Assembly: GCF_964340395.1 (NCBI RefSeq)
Contig: NC_135555.1
Span: 16,037,246-16,101,245, forward strand
DNA: 64,000 nt
Direction: 5' to 3'
Source: Glandiceps talaboti
Lineage: Eukaryota > Hemichordata > Enteropneusta > Spengelidae
A program made the translations under genes and the position numbers. Shown piece after piece: positions 26,201 to 34,410 of the stretch. Within the stretch, counting starts at the first letter, position 1; every line of letters starts with the position of its first letter. The notes under the pieces were generated by a model. That model saw only the letters and a list, made by a program, of their open reading frames with translations. It had not been told where the DNA came from and did no database searches.

Positions 26201-28023
26201 ATAATTAATCATATACACCAATTATGTGATATACATGTATCTATCATTATCAATGTAGACTGAAGCTATTATAAGATGTTTAGACATGATCAATTCTGCT
26301 TGCATATCAAACAATTCATTTGCATAATTAATGATATCTCCTAATGAGGTTATATTATCATCAATGTTAAATCAGAATTTCATCAAATTTTGTGGATTTA
26401 TTGATATTATGACACATCATTTAGATATGAACCATACTGCTTGTATATAAATTGACTAATCTGCATAATGAATGATGTCGACCAATTATGTGTTATAACA
26501 TCAATGTTTAATCAGAATTTCATCAAATTTAGCAATTAGTTTATTGATATACCGTATATCATATAAATTGTATTAATGTTTACATGCTGCTTGCATAAAG
26601 ATGATGAATTTGCATATTTCAATTATATTCACCAATTAGGTCGTACAAGCTTAAATAGAATTTCATCATCCCTAATGGATACACGAATATACTAATATTT
26701 ATAATGTCGTGATAAATTTTCTTTACATTGATGGAAGTGTCTTCAATTTTATGCAACTAGCTACATCAGTACATGTACATATTGTAAATGGCTACATTGT
26801 AATTAGATAATGTATCCCAATACATTTGTTCATTTTTGTCACTTAGATTTCTTTGAAAATAACAAAAGTTGAAAAAAAATTAAATAAATGTTTATCTGAA
26901 GTTATTACTTTTTTGCATGATTAACGATTGTTCTTAATGAAAGTGGCCATATGGATGAGGATTGGGTATTTATTTTGGATTTTTAATTTATAACACAATT
27001 TTATCATGGCTTACTACTTGAAATATCAATGTGAAAAAACATAGACCATGTCTGTGTTTGTAACACAATACACTGCTAAAAGCTTAATACAATAACAAAC
27101 ATTTTACACATTTATCAGTCTTTTGCAATTTATTGAGATACAAACAAGAAGGAAGCCATGATAAAATTGTTTTATACATTCAATATTCAAAGGCAATAGC
27201 AATAAATTGATTGACAGTATTTCTACATTGTTTGTACTTGCATTTCTCATACATATTATACATGTACAAATGTACATATACACTAGACTTCTATCACTGA
27301 TATTAACACAGGCGAATAAATTATTTTGTTCTCGCAATATTCCAGATTTCTAATATTGTTTTCTTATTTTATCATTATTTCAAATAAAGTTTTAAATACT
27401 GCCATCATAACTATTGTTTCCTCTCACTGTTTTTCCCATTTCCTACAGTTATCACTGTCTTATCAGAGTTTACCAGCTTTGCAGTAATTAGTAGACTGAT
27501 AATCCTGGAAGAAACTCATGTTCCAATTGCCCAATTAACACATTGCACAGTGAGTGTAAACATCTACTGATCCAACTAATGAAAGTAGATGTATATTAGT
27601 TGCACTTTTTTGCAGTCAAAAATGCTTTTATATCGTAAAGCATTAATTGGGGTATCTGCACTTATCAAGTTATGCTTTGGGCATTTTCTGCTGCTATATG
27701 AATGAAAGTAGTCAGACAGTACATGTACACCACAAGCAATCGTCCTAATACCCAGAGTATGCCACATTTACGTTCACGCATCATGGGGTTCTGTCAAAAA
27801 ATCAGATCACTCACCTTTATTTTCAGTCCAACAATCATTTTCGTAAATAGTCTGAATGATGACACACTTGGTACATTTTCATAGATATAGATAAGGTGAC
27901 CTATGACCTTGTCAAAGAAGGCAACATTCTGTCGCTCCACGATGCTCCAAGCTGATGCAGCCAGGAGACGGACATGAGGCACATTGAAGTCAGTGAACTC
28001 ATGGGGAATATGCGTCGATAAGA
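10643..28023 (-). CDS. TINF2: TIN2-like shelterin protein with giant central extension (exons 2-10)
   Basis: A TIN2-like telomere protein. In vertebrates TIN2 bridges TRF1, TRF2 and TPP1 in nuclear shelterin. Nine exons (28023-27815, 25322-25218, 20680-20468, 19588-15591, 14806-14527, 14050-13840, 12149-12022, 11587-11444, 10708-10643) join in frame at GT-AG sites and end in TAA. Exons 2-4 align with the human TIN2 TRFH-like domain: (V/L)R-L-AA-SAW, GLKIK, (L)NKHFP(K)SG, EEYGAEFM, YLEKMEKYLP. Exon 5 is a disordered Ser/Pro/charged-rich extension. Exon 9 holds YSLNPL, matching the TRF1-binding FNLAPL of human TIN2. The nine exons encode about 1783 residues, roughly four to five times human TIN2. 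The initiating Met lies in an upstream exon, best candidate 44522-44597. Family assignment rests on my recall of human TIN2, not a database search. Confidence 0.9.
10750..10860. repeat. T-rich and (ATTT)n microsatellite in intron 9
   Basis: T-rich stretch from 10768, then about 13 copies of ATTT at 10801-10854, then a G run. It lies inside the 735-bp intron between exons 9 and 10. Confidence 0.9.
11164..11222. repeat. (AC)n microsatellite in intron 9
   Basis: About 29 dinucleotide units, followed to about 11420 by degenerate ACAC/CCACA-rich sequence. It is within the same intron. Confidence 0.95.
11444..11587 (-). CDS. TINF2: TIN2-like exon 9: TRF1-binding-type motif
   Basis: Acceptor TTTCTTACAG, donor CAAT|GTAAGT; 48 codons, phase 0 at both ends. 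It encodes NQYSLNPLKTPGSKRL. YSLNP fits the [F/Y]-x-L-x-P peptide by which vertebrate TIN2 (FNLAPLGRRR) docks on the TRF1 TRFH domain, including the following Leu and basic residues. About 30 residues later, TTPCLVKLDKF sits where human TIN2 has its dyskeratosis patch (RPTVMLFPF); that second match is weak. Being symmetric, this exon could be skipped without a frameshift. Approximate residues 1741-1788. Confidence 0.9.
11549..11563 (-). other. TRF1-docking-type motif YSLNP
   Basis: Five codons for Y-S-L-N-P inside exon 9. This is the only [F/Y]-x-L-x-P match I found in the whole predicted protein, which strengthens the assignment. Confidence 0.8.
12022..12149 (-). CDS. TINF2: TIN2-like exon 8
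   Basis: Acceptor TTCTTTCAG, donor CACA|GTAAGT. Two bases complete a GGC (Gly) codon begun by exon 7, then 42 codons end in phase 0. It contains LSVNCDNQYSFVVPDSMTPL, which resembles the start of exon 9 (LSISSCNQYSLNPLKTP) and may be a decayed second copy of the TRF1-binding segment. Approximate residues 1699-1740. Confidence 0.85.
13465..13609. mobile_element. Short TIR element (MITE-like), copy 1, in intron 7
   Basis: Ends read ATGTTATTCCCAATATTTT and its near inverted complement AAATATTGGTGAATAACAT. The interior shares GAGTTGCTAGACAAGTA and CCGCTGAATG with the copy at 23272-23412 (AGTCGCTAGACAAGTA, CAGCTGAATG). About 145 bp, no coding capacity. Confidence 0.8.
13640..13815 (+). repeat. 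Dispersed repeat in intron 7, related to 24620-24780
   Basis: Shares, in order, AAATCAGG(G/A)AAA, TAATGGT, TTTTGACTCATA, CAGTGA(T/C)(G/A)TAGACA, GTTGTCATGA and TCCACATTTT(T/C)TGTTCA with 24620-24780. This copy ends about 25 bp from the donor of exon 7. Confidence 0.75.
13840..14050 (-). CDS. TINF2: TIN2-like exon 7
   Basis: Acceptor CAATTGCCAG, donor ATAG|GTAAAG; starts in phase 0, leaves phase 1. 70 codons beginning IDMSRLISPVGPGG and rich in Cys (NCC, PCTTP, SCCNNTPRI). No domain recognised. The open frame upstream of 14050 belongs to the intron. Approximate residues 1628-1697. Confidence 0.82.
14527..14806 (-). CDS. TINF2: TIN2-like exon 6
   Basis: Acceptor TTTGTTGTAG, donor CAG|GTAAGT. 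The first base completes an AGC (Ser) codon begun by exon 5; 93 codons follow and end in phase 0. Ser/Thr/Leu-rich, for example LSPSVTDLSSSNETLSSSL. No domain recognised. Approximate residues 1535-1627. Exons 5 and 6 together total 4278 nt and are frame-neutral. Confidence 0.85.
15591..19588 (-). CDS. TINF2: TIN2-like exon 5: 4-kb exon encoding disordered extension
   Basis: A single open exon of 3998 nt (1332 codons plus two bases), acceptor TTAATTACAG, donor CAG|GTAAAT. It begins FLAREPDSSISVEATSSPSC. The GTG at 19555 is internal and not a start. Contents in order: an acidic SEEEED patch; SUMO-interaction-like hydrophobic strings beside acids (VEICIYSSDSED, DVIILDD); a basic KKRKR stretch; a duplicated FKR(V/I)LRSGK; another such string (SVIIIEDF); nine 11-12-residue repeats; many SP/TP sites; seven Gln; PIDLS; and a basic Lys/Arg-rich end. 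Mostly low-complexity and presumably disordered. No counterpart of this size exists in human TIN2. Approximate residues 202-1533. Confidence 0.9.
15893..15907 (-). other. PIDLS motif (CtBP-type PxDLS)
   Basis: Encodes P-I-D-L-S followed by GNKDMRKVHFMNALRL. PxDLS is the classic CtBP-binding motif. The segment also resembles, as I recall it, a PVDLP...YMDPLRL stretch in the long human TIN2 isoform, but here it lies before the TRF1-binding motif and not after it. Either reading is tentative. Confidence 0.4.
16223..16243 (-). repeat. Short polyglutamine tract in exon 5
   Basis: Seven consecutive Gln codons (six CAA and one CAG), flanked by DDSEG and PSGHSS. It is seen as GTT repeats on the plus strand. 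Confidence 0.9.
17144..17461 (-). repeat. Coding minisatellite: nine 11-12-residue repeats in exon 5
   Basis: Nine consecutive units, each starting with Pro, for example PLSSEAEVGGIK, PLSPRGNVRRNS, PLSPRVDVRRIE and PLPPMGDIERIE. The consensus is P-L-S-(S/P)-x-x-D-V-x-R-I-E. Seven units are 36 nt and two are 33 nt, so frame is kept. Several SP pairs make it a possible proline-directed kinase target. That last point is inference. Confidence 0.9.
18800..18823 (-). other. SUMO-interaction-like motif DVIILDD
   Basis: Encodes DVIILDDA just after an acidic stretch (ESDIEE). The pattern of four hydrophobic residues with adjacent acids fits the SUMO-interacting motif class. Similar strings are encoded near 18902-18935 (VEICIYSSDSED) and 17621-17655 (SVIIIEDFTE). 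Function is inferred from pattern only. Confidence 0.55.
19645..19985 (-). pseudogene. LINE 3'-end fragment in intron 4
   Basis: Minus-strand reading includes GGRSFSYVAPKLWNSCQSS, LDCFKTKLKTYLF and a stop. This is the common 'RSFSx-x-APxLWNSL...FKxxLKTYLF' end of non-LTR retrotransposon reverse transcriptases. The 3' side continues through a GCGCTGGAAATTGGCACAAT stretch into (GATT)n, a typical LINE tail. Truncated at its 5' end. Confidence 0.75.
20150..20310. mobile_element. Partial copy of long-TIR element in intron 4
   Basis: Contains TAAAATCCAAAATAAATACC and TTTGTCAAGACGAAATTACA-type sequence like the right end of the elements at 6908-7694 and 31981-32486. The left end is missing. Confidence 0.6.
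20468..20680 (-). CDS. TINF2: TIN2-like exon 4: end of TRFH-like domain
   Basis: Acceptor TTATTTACAG and donor CAG|GTGAGG, phase 0 at both ends, 71 codons. It contains EELDEEYGAEFMVSLKQL and NYLEKMEKYLP, paralleling human ELEQEYGEPFLAAMEKL and YLCQLEKALP. This closes the helical domain that in vertebrates contacts TPP1 and TRF2. Approximate residues 131-201. Confidence 0.93.
20720..22075. other. Intron 3, first part, nothing recognised
   Basis: AT-rich intronic DNA with a few CATGTACA words. A short duplication of TTGACTGAAAT(C/T)AACCCAGAACT occurs at about 21134-21195. No supported exon. Confidence 0.5.
22105..22490. repeat. Two adjacent tandem repeats (42 bp x3, then about 68 bp x4) in intron 3
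   Basis: The 42-bp unit starts ATCAAATTAGTCAGACATCA and occurs three times (about 22108-22230), nearly perfectly. It abuts four units containing AACTTATTATTGGTTAGA, TTCTGTGATTACCATATTTG and ATTACATAACTGCCCC. The last unit runs into the dispersed repeat shared with 2988-3152. Confidence 0.9.
23272..23412. mobile_element. Short TIR element (MITE-like), copy 2, in intron 3
   Basis: A perfect 20-bp inverted repeat, ATATTATTCCCCAATATTTT, bounds 141 bp with no coding capacity. It is better preserved than the copy at 13465-13609 and hence probably younger. Confidence 0.88.
23530..23870. repeat. GTTGCTATGGGC-type tandem repeats in intron 3
   Basis: Units with TTGCTATGGG(A/C)ATGGTCTTGTT, CATTTGCATACATTTTTTGAA and CCCAT(G/C)C/CACC. 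Same family as 7060-7365 and 47885-48330. Confidence 0.75.
24240..24780 (+). repeat. Dispersed repeat with (AC)n(AGAC)n core in intron 3
   Basis: A conserved-looking lead (CCAAATATCATGACAATTGG, GATGGTTGTTTACTTTAAG) runs into (AC)n, then GACAGACAGACA, then TAGCACTGCTGACCCTTATC, then sequence shared with 13640-13815. The segment after the microsatellite also matches 7400-7445. Confidence 0.7.
25218..25322 (-). CDS. TINF2: TIN2-like exon 3: middle of TRFH-like domain
   Basis: Acceptor TTCTTCACAG and donor GAG|GTAAGT, phase 0 at both ends, 35 codons. The stretch ALAKLNKHFPKSG parallels human TIN2 VLKALNHHFPESG, the most recognisable segment of the domain. Approximate residues 96-130. Confidence 0.92.
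25560..26700. repeat. AT-rich tandem array (about 145-bp diverged units) in intron 2
   Basis: TTTGCATAATTAAT or close variants recur near 25754, 25914, 26055, 26198, 26312, 26460 and 26607, each followed by CCAATTA(T/G)G, ATCAATGTTTGAT(C/T)AGAA, TTTCATCAAA and TGGGTATATCAATGCTAT variants. Spacing is about 114-160 bp. Related arrays lie at 32570-32960 and 54440-55470. Confidence 0.8.
26937..27190. mobile_element. Partial copy of long-TIR element in intron 2
   Basis: Begins AGTGGCCATATGGATGAGGA then TTTATTTTGGATTTTTAAT, the same left end as at 31981. It continues with AATAACAAACATTTTACACA and ATTGAGATACAAACAAG, as in the other copies, but the right inverted end is truncated. Confidence 0.75.
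27815..28023 (-). CDS. TINF2: TIN2-like exon 2: first part of TRFH-like domain
   Basis: Acceptor TTTTCCAG|TC and donor AAAG|GTGAGT. After two leftover bases it reads 69 codons including VPHVRLLAASAWSIVERQN and FTKMIVGLKIK. This parallels the helices at the start of human TIN2 (ALRFAAAASW, LCMGLKAK). There is no in-frame ATG between the acceptor and the domain, so an upstream exon is required. If exon 1 is right these are residues 27-95. Confidence 0.9.
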
Positions 28024-31000
28024 CTGGAAAATGATTGAAAAGAAAGAGGACATCAATTTATGGGTGAAGGCATGTTGTTGCCAGTACCACATCAAATACA
28101 GATATTTTGGGTTTTTTCAAGAACAGAAACACTTGACATACATGTACATTATATGATATACATGTGTGTGTACATTTACCTGATTATGTACTGCACAATA
28201 CCAATTTAATCAAATGAAATCAAAGATATTATGCAATAAAGATTGCATTATCAGCATACAGTATTATGATAGCAATAAGATGTGTGCATAGTTACATGTA
28301 TGTACACACATACACATACATGTACATATGTACATTGTGAACACAAGGTTACTTGGACAATGTGAAATACACCTCCTTTACAATATTTGTTACCATGAAT
28401 CTAATGTCCCTAGTTCATATACAGTGTACAGTATCAGGATTAGGGCATAGGTTCACATTAAATATATACTCTAACGTACCGTACTTGGGTACTAACATTG
28501 TACCTACATGTGTACCATGTATCCATAATTTGTGTACATGTATTTGTATACAATGTGGGTTTTTTTTAATAAAATAAAATGCACTGTCCTCACTCTTAAT
28601 GAAACAAACATGACAGGAAACATAACTACATAGCTACAGACATGGTCGTAATCTGAGATATGTCACATGTAGACATTTTAGCTGGGCTGCAATTTTCGCT
28701 TTAAACCCTCAGGTACTCAGTTATGTACGAAATTAATGAATGAAATGAGTATAGAAATTCACTCCTGTTAACAATGCGCAGCAAAGCACCTAGTGTTATG
28801 CTACATACATGTACACTGTTCATCTCTACATGTACATGACACTGTATTTCTGCATCATGTGGCACTATACTGTACATACAAATGTACATGTACATTGTAC
28901 ATTGTATTGTCTTTGCTCATCATTTACATAATGGTAACACCTACAAATGTACATACTGACAGCCAGATCATTACATGTATGTCTGGAATAATAAACAGGA
29001 ATACAGGATAGTCATGTATGTGCTATATTAGTGCATGTACATTTCTGGTTGACCTGGGTGTTATGTTGCAAGTCTGATCATTTTCAAAATTGCATCATAA
29101 ATAACCAGTCTATATTTGCATAATATTATAATGATATGATAATGTACATCATGTACAAGAACATTAAATTATGGAAGCATAACTGCGTGTAATTGTAGTA
29201 GTTTACTTTAATTTGTCATAATCACTGTTGAAAGCAATTAGTTATTAATACATGCGTTAGAATATTGCAAGTCTAATTACTGAGAGCTTCTTCTTTGGGA
29301 CACAAGAAAATGAAATAAAAGGTTGTCTTGTATTTAGCTTAGTTGCTAAGGTCACTGCCATGGTCGCTAAGAATTTATGTTAATACATTCTTGTACAAAT
29401 GTATTCTCAAATGCTTGCAAATGGCAACACAAGTCATCTTCAATTTAACACTGCTATGAATATATTCATCTCTACCAGTGTACGTGCATGTACATGAATC
29501 TTTACTGTACATAACAAGAGATGTTTTCAAACCAACCTTTGTGGTTGTCTGATCACCAAAATAATCATGTGTCCGTTTACATGTACATGTGTTTTATGTA
29601 TGCTTCTGATCATGTACATGTATCTGCCTTAATTTTATTTGCATGAGATACATGTACTCCTTAATATGCAAATCTCAAGGTTCTGGGTATAACACAACAT
29701 CAATTATTGTATATATGGACAATATACCTCTACATGCATGTACATTTGTATCATCATGTCCAGATACATACAAGCATGGTTTTTTTAAAGTAGGTAACTT
29801 GGATGTTCAAGTTGCATAAAAAAGAGAACCTTTACTTTTCTGCTGAGGAACTACATGTATGGAAGTTGTATTCAGACAGCCATGTTCTTACATTGTGTAT
29901 ATGCCAAGTAACTAACATGATTTTACACAAATTTAGGTACATGTACATGTACATGTTTAGTTGAGGTACAGAAAAGGCAACAACAAAATTTACAGTAATG
30001 ATGGCCAGTAGAGGGCTTTGAGGGGAACTCTCAATCCTGGTTTGTTGAGTTTAAAGTCCACATAAAAAAAATTGTCAACCCTCATGTACATGTATATTTA
30101 GATACATATCTTTTTTTATACATATATTGCATAATGTCCATCTGCTAAAGTCATGCAAATTGTGCTGCATACTGTAAAATGTGTATAGTACATGTACATT
30201 CAGATCATTGCCTTGAACACCCTAGCAGTGTACATTTGTACATAACTAGATGTTGGTGTGTACATTGTACATGTACTTGAATGTTTTCAAATTTGGCACA
30301 AAGATGAGCAGCCTTGTACATGTAAAGGTATTCTTAGGCAAACACTCCTACATGTACATGTGTACTGATACATGTACAAAATGAGACTATACATGTGCAT
30401 GTACATTTACATCTGACTGTGCATGTATTACCATGTCTATGAATTATATTTGATTATTTAATGGGGAACTTGAAGAAGAAGTACAAAATGTAATTTGCTT
30501 TAGTGCCAAATGTTCTAAAGGACTGCATCAACTACATGTATGATGTATTTGATCAAAAACCTTTTAAATCTCACTAGAACTCTCATTAATAAATGTTCCA
30601 AAACCTCAACTAAAATGTATGTTTGCTGTTGTAAACCGCTGGCACTCGCATGCATTTGTATCATACCCAATCATTTATATCATAGATGTCTTGACCTTGT
30701 AAATTCCACAGTTATTACCCACAAGTTTTGAACACCATTACTTCATTACACAAAGCATAGCCTAAGACAAAATAAGAGGCCAATGTACATGGTAAGGATT
30801 TGTAGATGCTCCTAACATTATGATCACGATTCCTGCAAACAAAATCATGCACATGTCCCTGCCATTTTGTCTTTATCTTGAACAAATGTATGACAAATCT
30901 AGTGAACCTTCATTGAGCTGCTCCATCCTACTGGTGGCAATAAACATTGTAAAAGACCACACACTTGTGTTTACAATATTCCATCTCATAGGAAATACAT

Positions 31001-31980
31001 GTAACTAAATATACAGTGTGGAAGAGTTTTATGATGTGCAATATGCTGCTCAAATGTCAGAGCATCACATGTACAAGAGCCCTATTTTATACTCCAAATA
31101 TGTCTATGTTTCTTGTCAGGACAGTTTGTCTGAAATGGTGCGACAATTTTTTTTTTAAATTGTCAACAAACCTGTCATTCAGTCTACTATCTATGGCAGT
31201 TACTGTTCTTTTTATTTAGTACTTTAGAGCGACTGTGTATGTGAGGCAGATGTCATGATTGTTCATGATTGGCTTTGCAGTTGTCTTCACTGAAGTAGGG
31301 ATTTTTTGTGTGTGTTTGTTTCCCCATGGATCTGCAGATTACATGGGCTGGACAAACACACACAAAAAGAGACCGATGCCAGGTATTTACAGTAATGCAC
31401 GCGCTGACCAGAAATAATTCTCGTTTTTTTTGGCCTTACGCAAACAAAACAAATTTTCATTACCAAACAGTTCTAATATGACATCGACACTAGAGAGGCT
31501 CAAACTTCAAAGGATACATGAACTTGTAAATCTTAATTTTTTACTCTCAGCTCACACACGTGGATGTACTGTATGTGTCCTGTTAAATCCATGAAATCCA
31601 TGCTTGGCAGGCTGAGCCTTACAACATGTACACTAAAAAAAACTATACATACATGTATCAAGAATTTGGGTGTTCACAATCTTTTATTTTCACAGAGTTA
31701 ATAACATGGTATTTGGTAGCCATTTTGATTTCTAAAATGTGTTAATTAAAAAAGTAATTTTTATCTACAGTAAGGTAATGTCATAGCTAAATACATGTAT
31801 GTTTGTTTGTGTGTGTGTGTGTGTGTGCATAACGTGTGTTTGTACATTTGTCTGTGCATAGTTGTGTGTCTGTTCATCTGTGAACATGATACCTGCACAT
31901 TTTTTGAATATTTATATTTCATGAATCATTTGCATACATGATGCTTTTGGTAATTAGATAGTAAAAACTATAACATTTAA
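28024..31980. other. Putative intron 1, CATGTACATG-rich stretch
   Basis: No exon supported. TACATGTACATG-type palindromic words are unusually dense from about 28130 to 30420 and recur to about 34450. No obvious period. Short open frames are not conserved-looking. Confidence 0.55.
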
Positions 31981-32486
31981 AGTGGCCATATGGGTGAGGA
32001 TTGGGTATTTATTTTGGATTTTTAATCCATAAAACAATTTTATCATTACGTCCTACTTGGAGAAAAATTCATATGAAACAACAGTGACCAAGACTGTGTT
32101 TGTACATGTACATGTAACTTAATAAACTACAGAAAGCTATTAAAAAAATATGTAAAAGATTTGTTATTGTATGTACAACAACAGACATTTTACACATCTA
32201 TTAATCTTTTGTACTTTATTGAGTTACAAACAAGGACTTGGCACATATTGTTTCCAATTTGATTAAAATCTGATGTAGATTTTGGCTAATCGTTCATAGT
32301 TACTTTACCTCAGTGTTTTTTCTTGAATTGACCTTCGTGATACATCTTTACATTTTTGTCTTCATGGCCGCCTCTAGTCAGATTGATGTTGTTTCTTGTT
32401 TATTTTTCAAGTAGGAAGTCATAATAAATGTGTTTTATAAATTAAAAATCCAAAATAAATACCAAATCCTCATCCATATGGCCACT
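31981..32486. mobile_element. Non-autonomous DNA element with about 80-bp inverted ends
   Basis: The left end AGTGGCCATATGGGTGAGGA, then TTTATTTTGGATTTTTAATC and CCTACTTG, is matched inverted at the right end (TTTTTCAAGTAGGAAGTCAT to CATCCATATGGCCACT). The 506-bp interior lacks coding capacity. I see no clear target-site duplication. Confidence 0.85.
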
Positions 32487-32569
32487 CTGATATTAAATTT
32501 CATGTGACTTACTCATTGATAATACCAAAGCAAAGCACATCTGCCCTAAAAAGCATCTAGGTGCAGCTT

Positions 32570-32960
32570 CTAATGTTAATACAATGTAAGTCATTTGCAT
32601 AATTAATAATTTTTGGTAGAGATCAAATATCATTTATAAGACTGAAAGCTTCAAATTTCATTTACTTTGGTACATACATTGATGATAAAGCACATGAGCC
32701 TCATAAAGCTTTTGTCATGGCATTCAAAGGAGCCTTTTGCATAATTTAATGATTTTTGGTAAATAGGCAATATCTAAAGACTGAAAACTTCAATTTCATA
32801 TAATTTTGTCTACACGTCGATTACAATAAAGTACAACACAATTAATATCAATCTAGTTGCTTTAGCATTTATTTTCCATGATTTTTGGTAATTAGGCAAT
32901 ATCCTTAAGAATGCAGTCTTCAAATTGTACATGGTGTTGTGTACATGTCCATTGATGATA
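32570..32960. repeat. AT-rich tandem units, about 160 bp, three copies
   Basis: Units share TTGCATAATTTAATGATTTTTGGTA-like starts, AGGCAATATC, CTTCAAATT and CATTGATGATAA(C/A)AAAGCACA. A single diverged unit of this family is at 53785-53900. Confidence 0.75.
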
Positions 32961-34010
32961 ACAAAGCACACAATTGTATACTACATGGTGGTGAAGCTTG
33001 TAATTATAATGACACATTTTTTTTTCATCTATTGAATAAATATTTGTAGCCTTGACATTGCATAGAAATGGCATTTCACAACATATTGTTCATGAATTAA
33101 CTTAGTAGATATTTTTGTCTTTACAAAAGGAATTCAGTTTACAATTAGTTATCGGTATTTAAATAATTTAACCATACAGGGAACACCTCAAGGTGGATGG
33201 CACTGGATGGCACTGGATGCCCTTCCCGGCTTTACTCATTGAAAATAATAGGCACCAGACGCTATTGTTCTTTGAAGTACTAAGTGCATAACATAAATAC
33301 ATTGCACTGATTATCACCACAGCCATTGAAAATAACACATCAGAGGAGCATGACACATTGACACAATGGGCAGTCTGAGCTGAGTTCATTCTGCAGACAA
33401 CAGACCTGTGATTATACATTGTGTGAAAGTCAGTATTTAGCACTCCCCTTACTAGTATTAGCATACTGTAGTGTAGTACAGTCTGGAAAATTATCTTGTA
33501 GCAATAGTAAGAAGATGTCTTGTTAGAATGACAGTGTTTCAAAACAATCATGAGCAGCAGTCTTTGAAATGTACTTTGTGTGGTAATTACATAATGTTGT
33601 CCAGGACACCTTTCACAGTGGGGAGATCCTTGTAATTTTACTTCTCATGTTTTAATAAATAGTGAATCCAGTTGGGTCAGTATACAAGTACGCACTAGGG
33701 TCTATTAAACAGGTTTCCAGGGCACAACACTGACACACAGTGCACATATTTTCAAATTTGCTGTTCCCATTAGTTTAAATGTTGCATACATGTACATGTA
33801 AAGCAAACAGATATACCTTGGTCAAAAGAAATCACTCAAATAAAGTATAATATATTTTGCTTTCAAAATACATTGCTGCACAAGGACATTCATATAAATA
33901 CAAGATTTTAAGTCTTATTCTAGCCCTACATGTAGCAGTGTTACTATATTTTGTAAATAGCACTGTAGTACATGTACATGTGGGGTCTGCCTCAATGGAT
34001 ATACAAAATG

Positions 34011-34410
34011 TAACACACACAATGCTTCAAAATGCCCTGTTAACTTTGAGATGAACAGGGTCTTCTACCTCATGCATGTATAACAAACATTTACAGTTTG
34101 GTTTTTGCTAAACATTTATAATGAATTTGCAATGTACATTGTACATGTATGATGTGTTGTGTACACACATACTAAATAGAGTTATTTCCACATGTAATGT
34201 ACCACACACAATGCTTCAAAATGCCTTGGTGTTAACTTTGAGATGAACAGGGACACTAGGGTCTTCTACATCATACATGTATAACAAACATTTACATTTT
34301 GGTTTTGCTAGACATTTATAATGAATTTGCAATGTACATTGTACAAAATGTAAATATATGATGTGTTTTGCACACACATCATATTAAATGGAGCTATTTC
34401 TACATGTACT
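34011..34410. repeat. Tandem duplication of about 190-200 bp
   Basis: Both copies contain ACACACAATGCTTCAAAATG, TTAACTTTGAGATGAACAGG, GTCTTCTAC(C/A)TCAT, ATGTATAACAAACATTTACA and ATAATGAATTTGCAATGTAC in order. The second copy starts near 34199. Confidence 0.88.
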
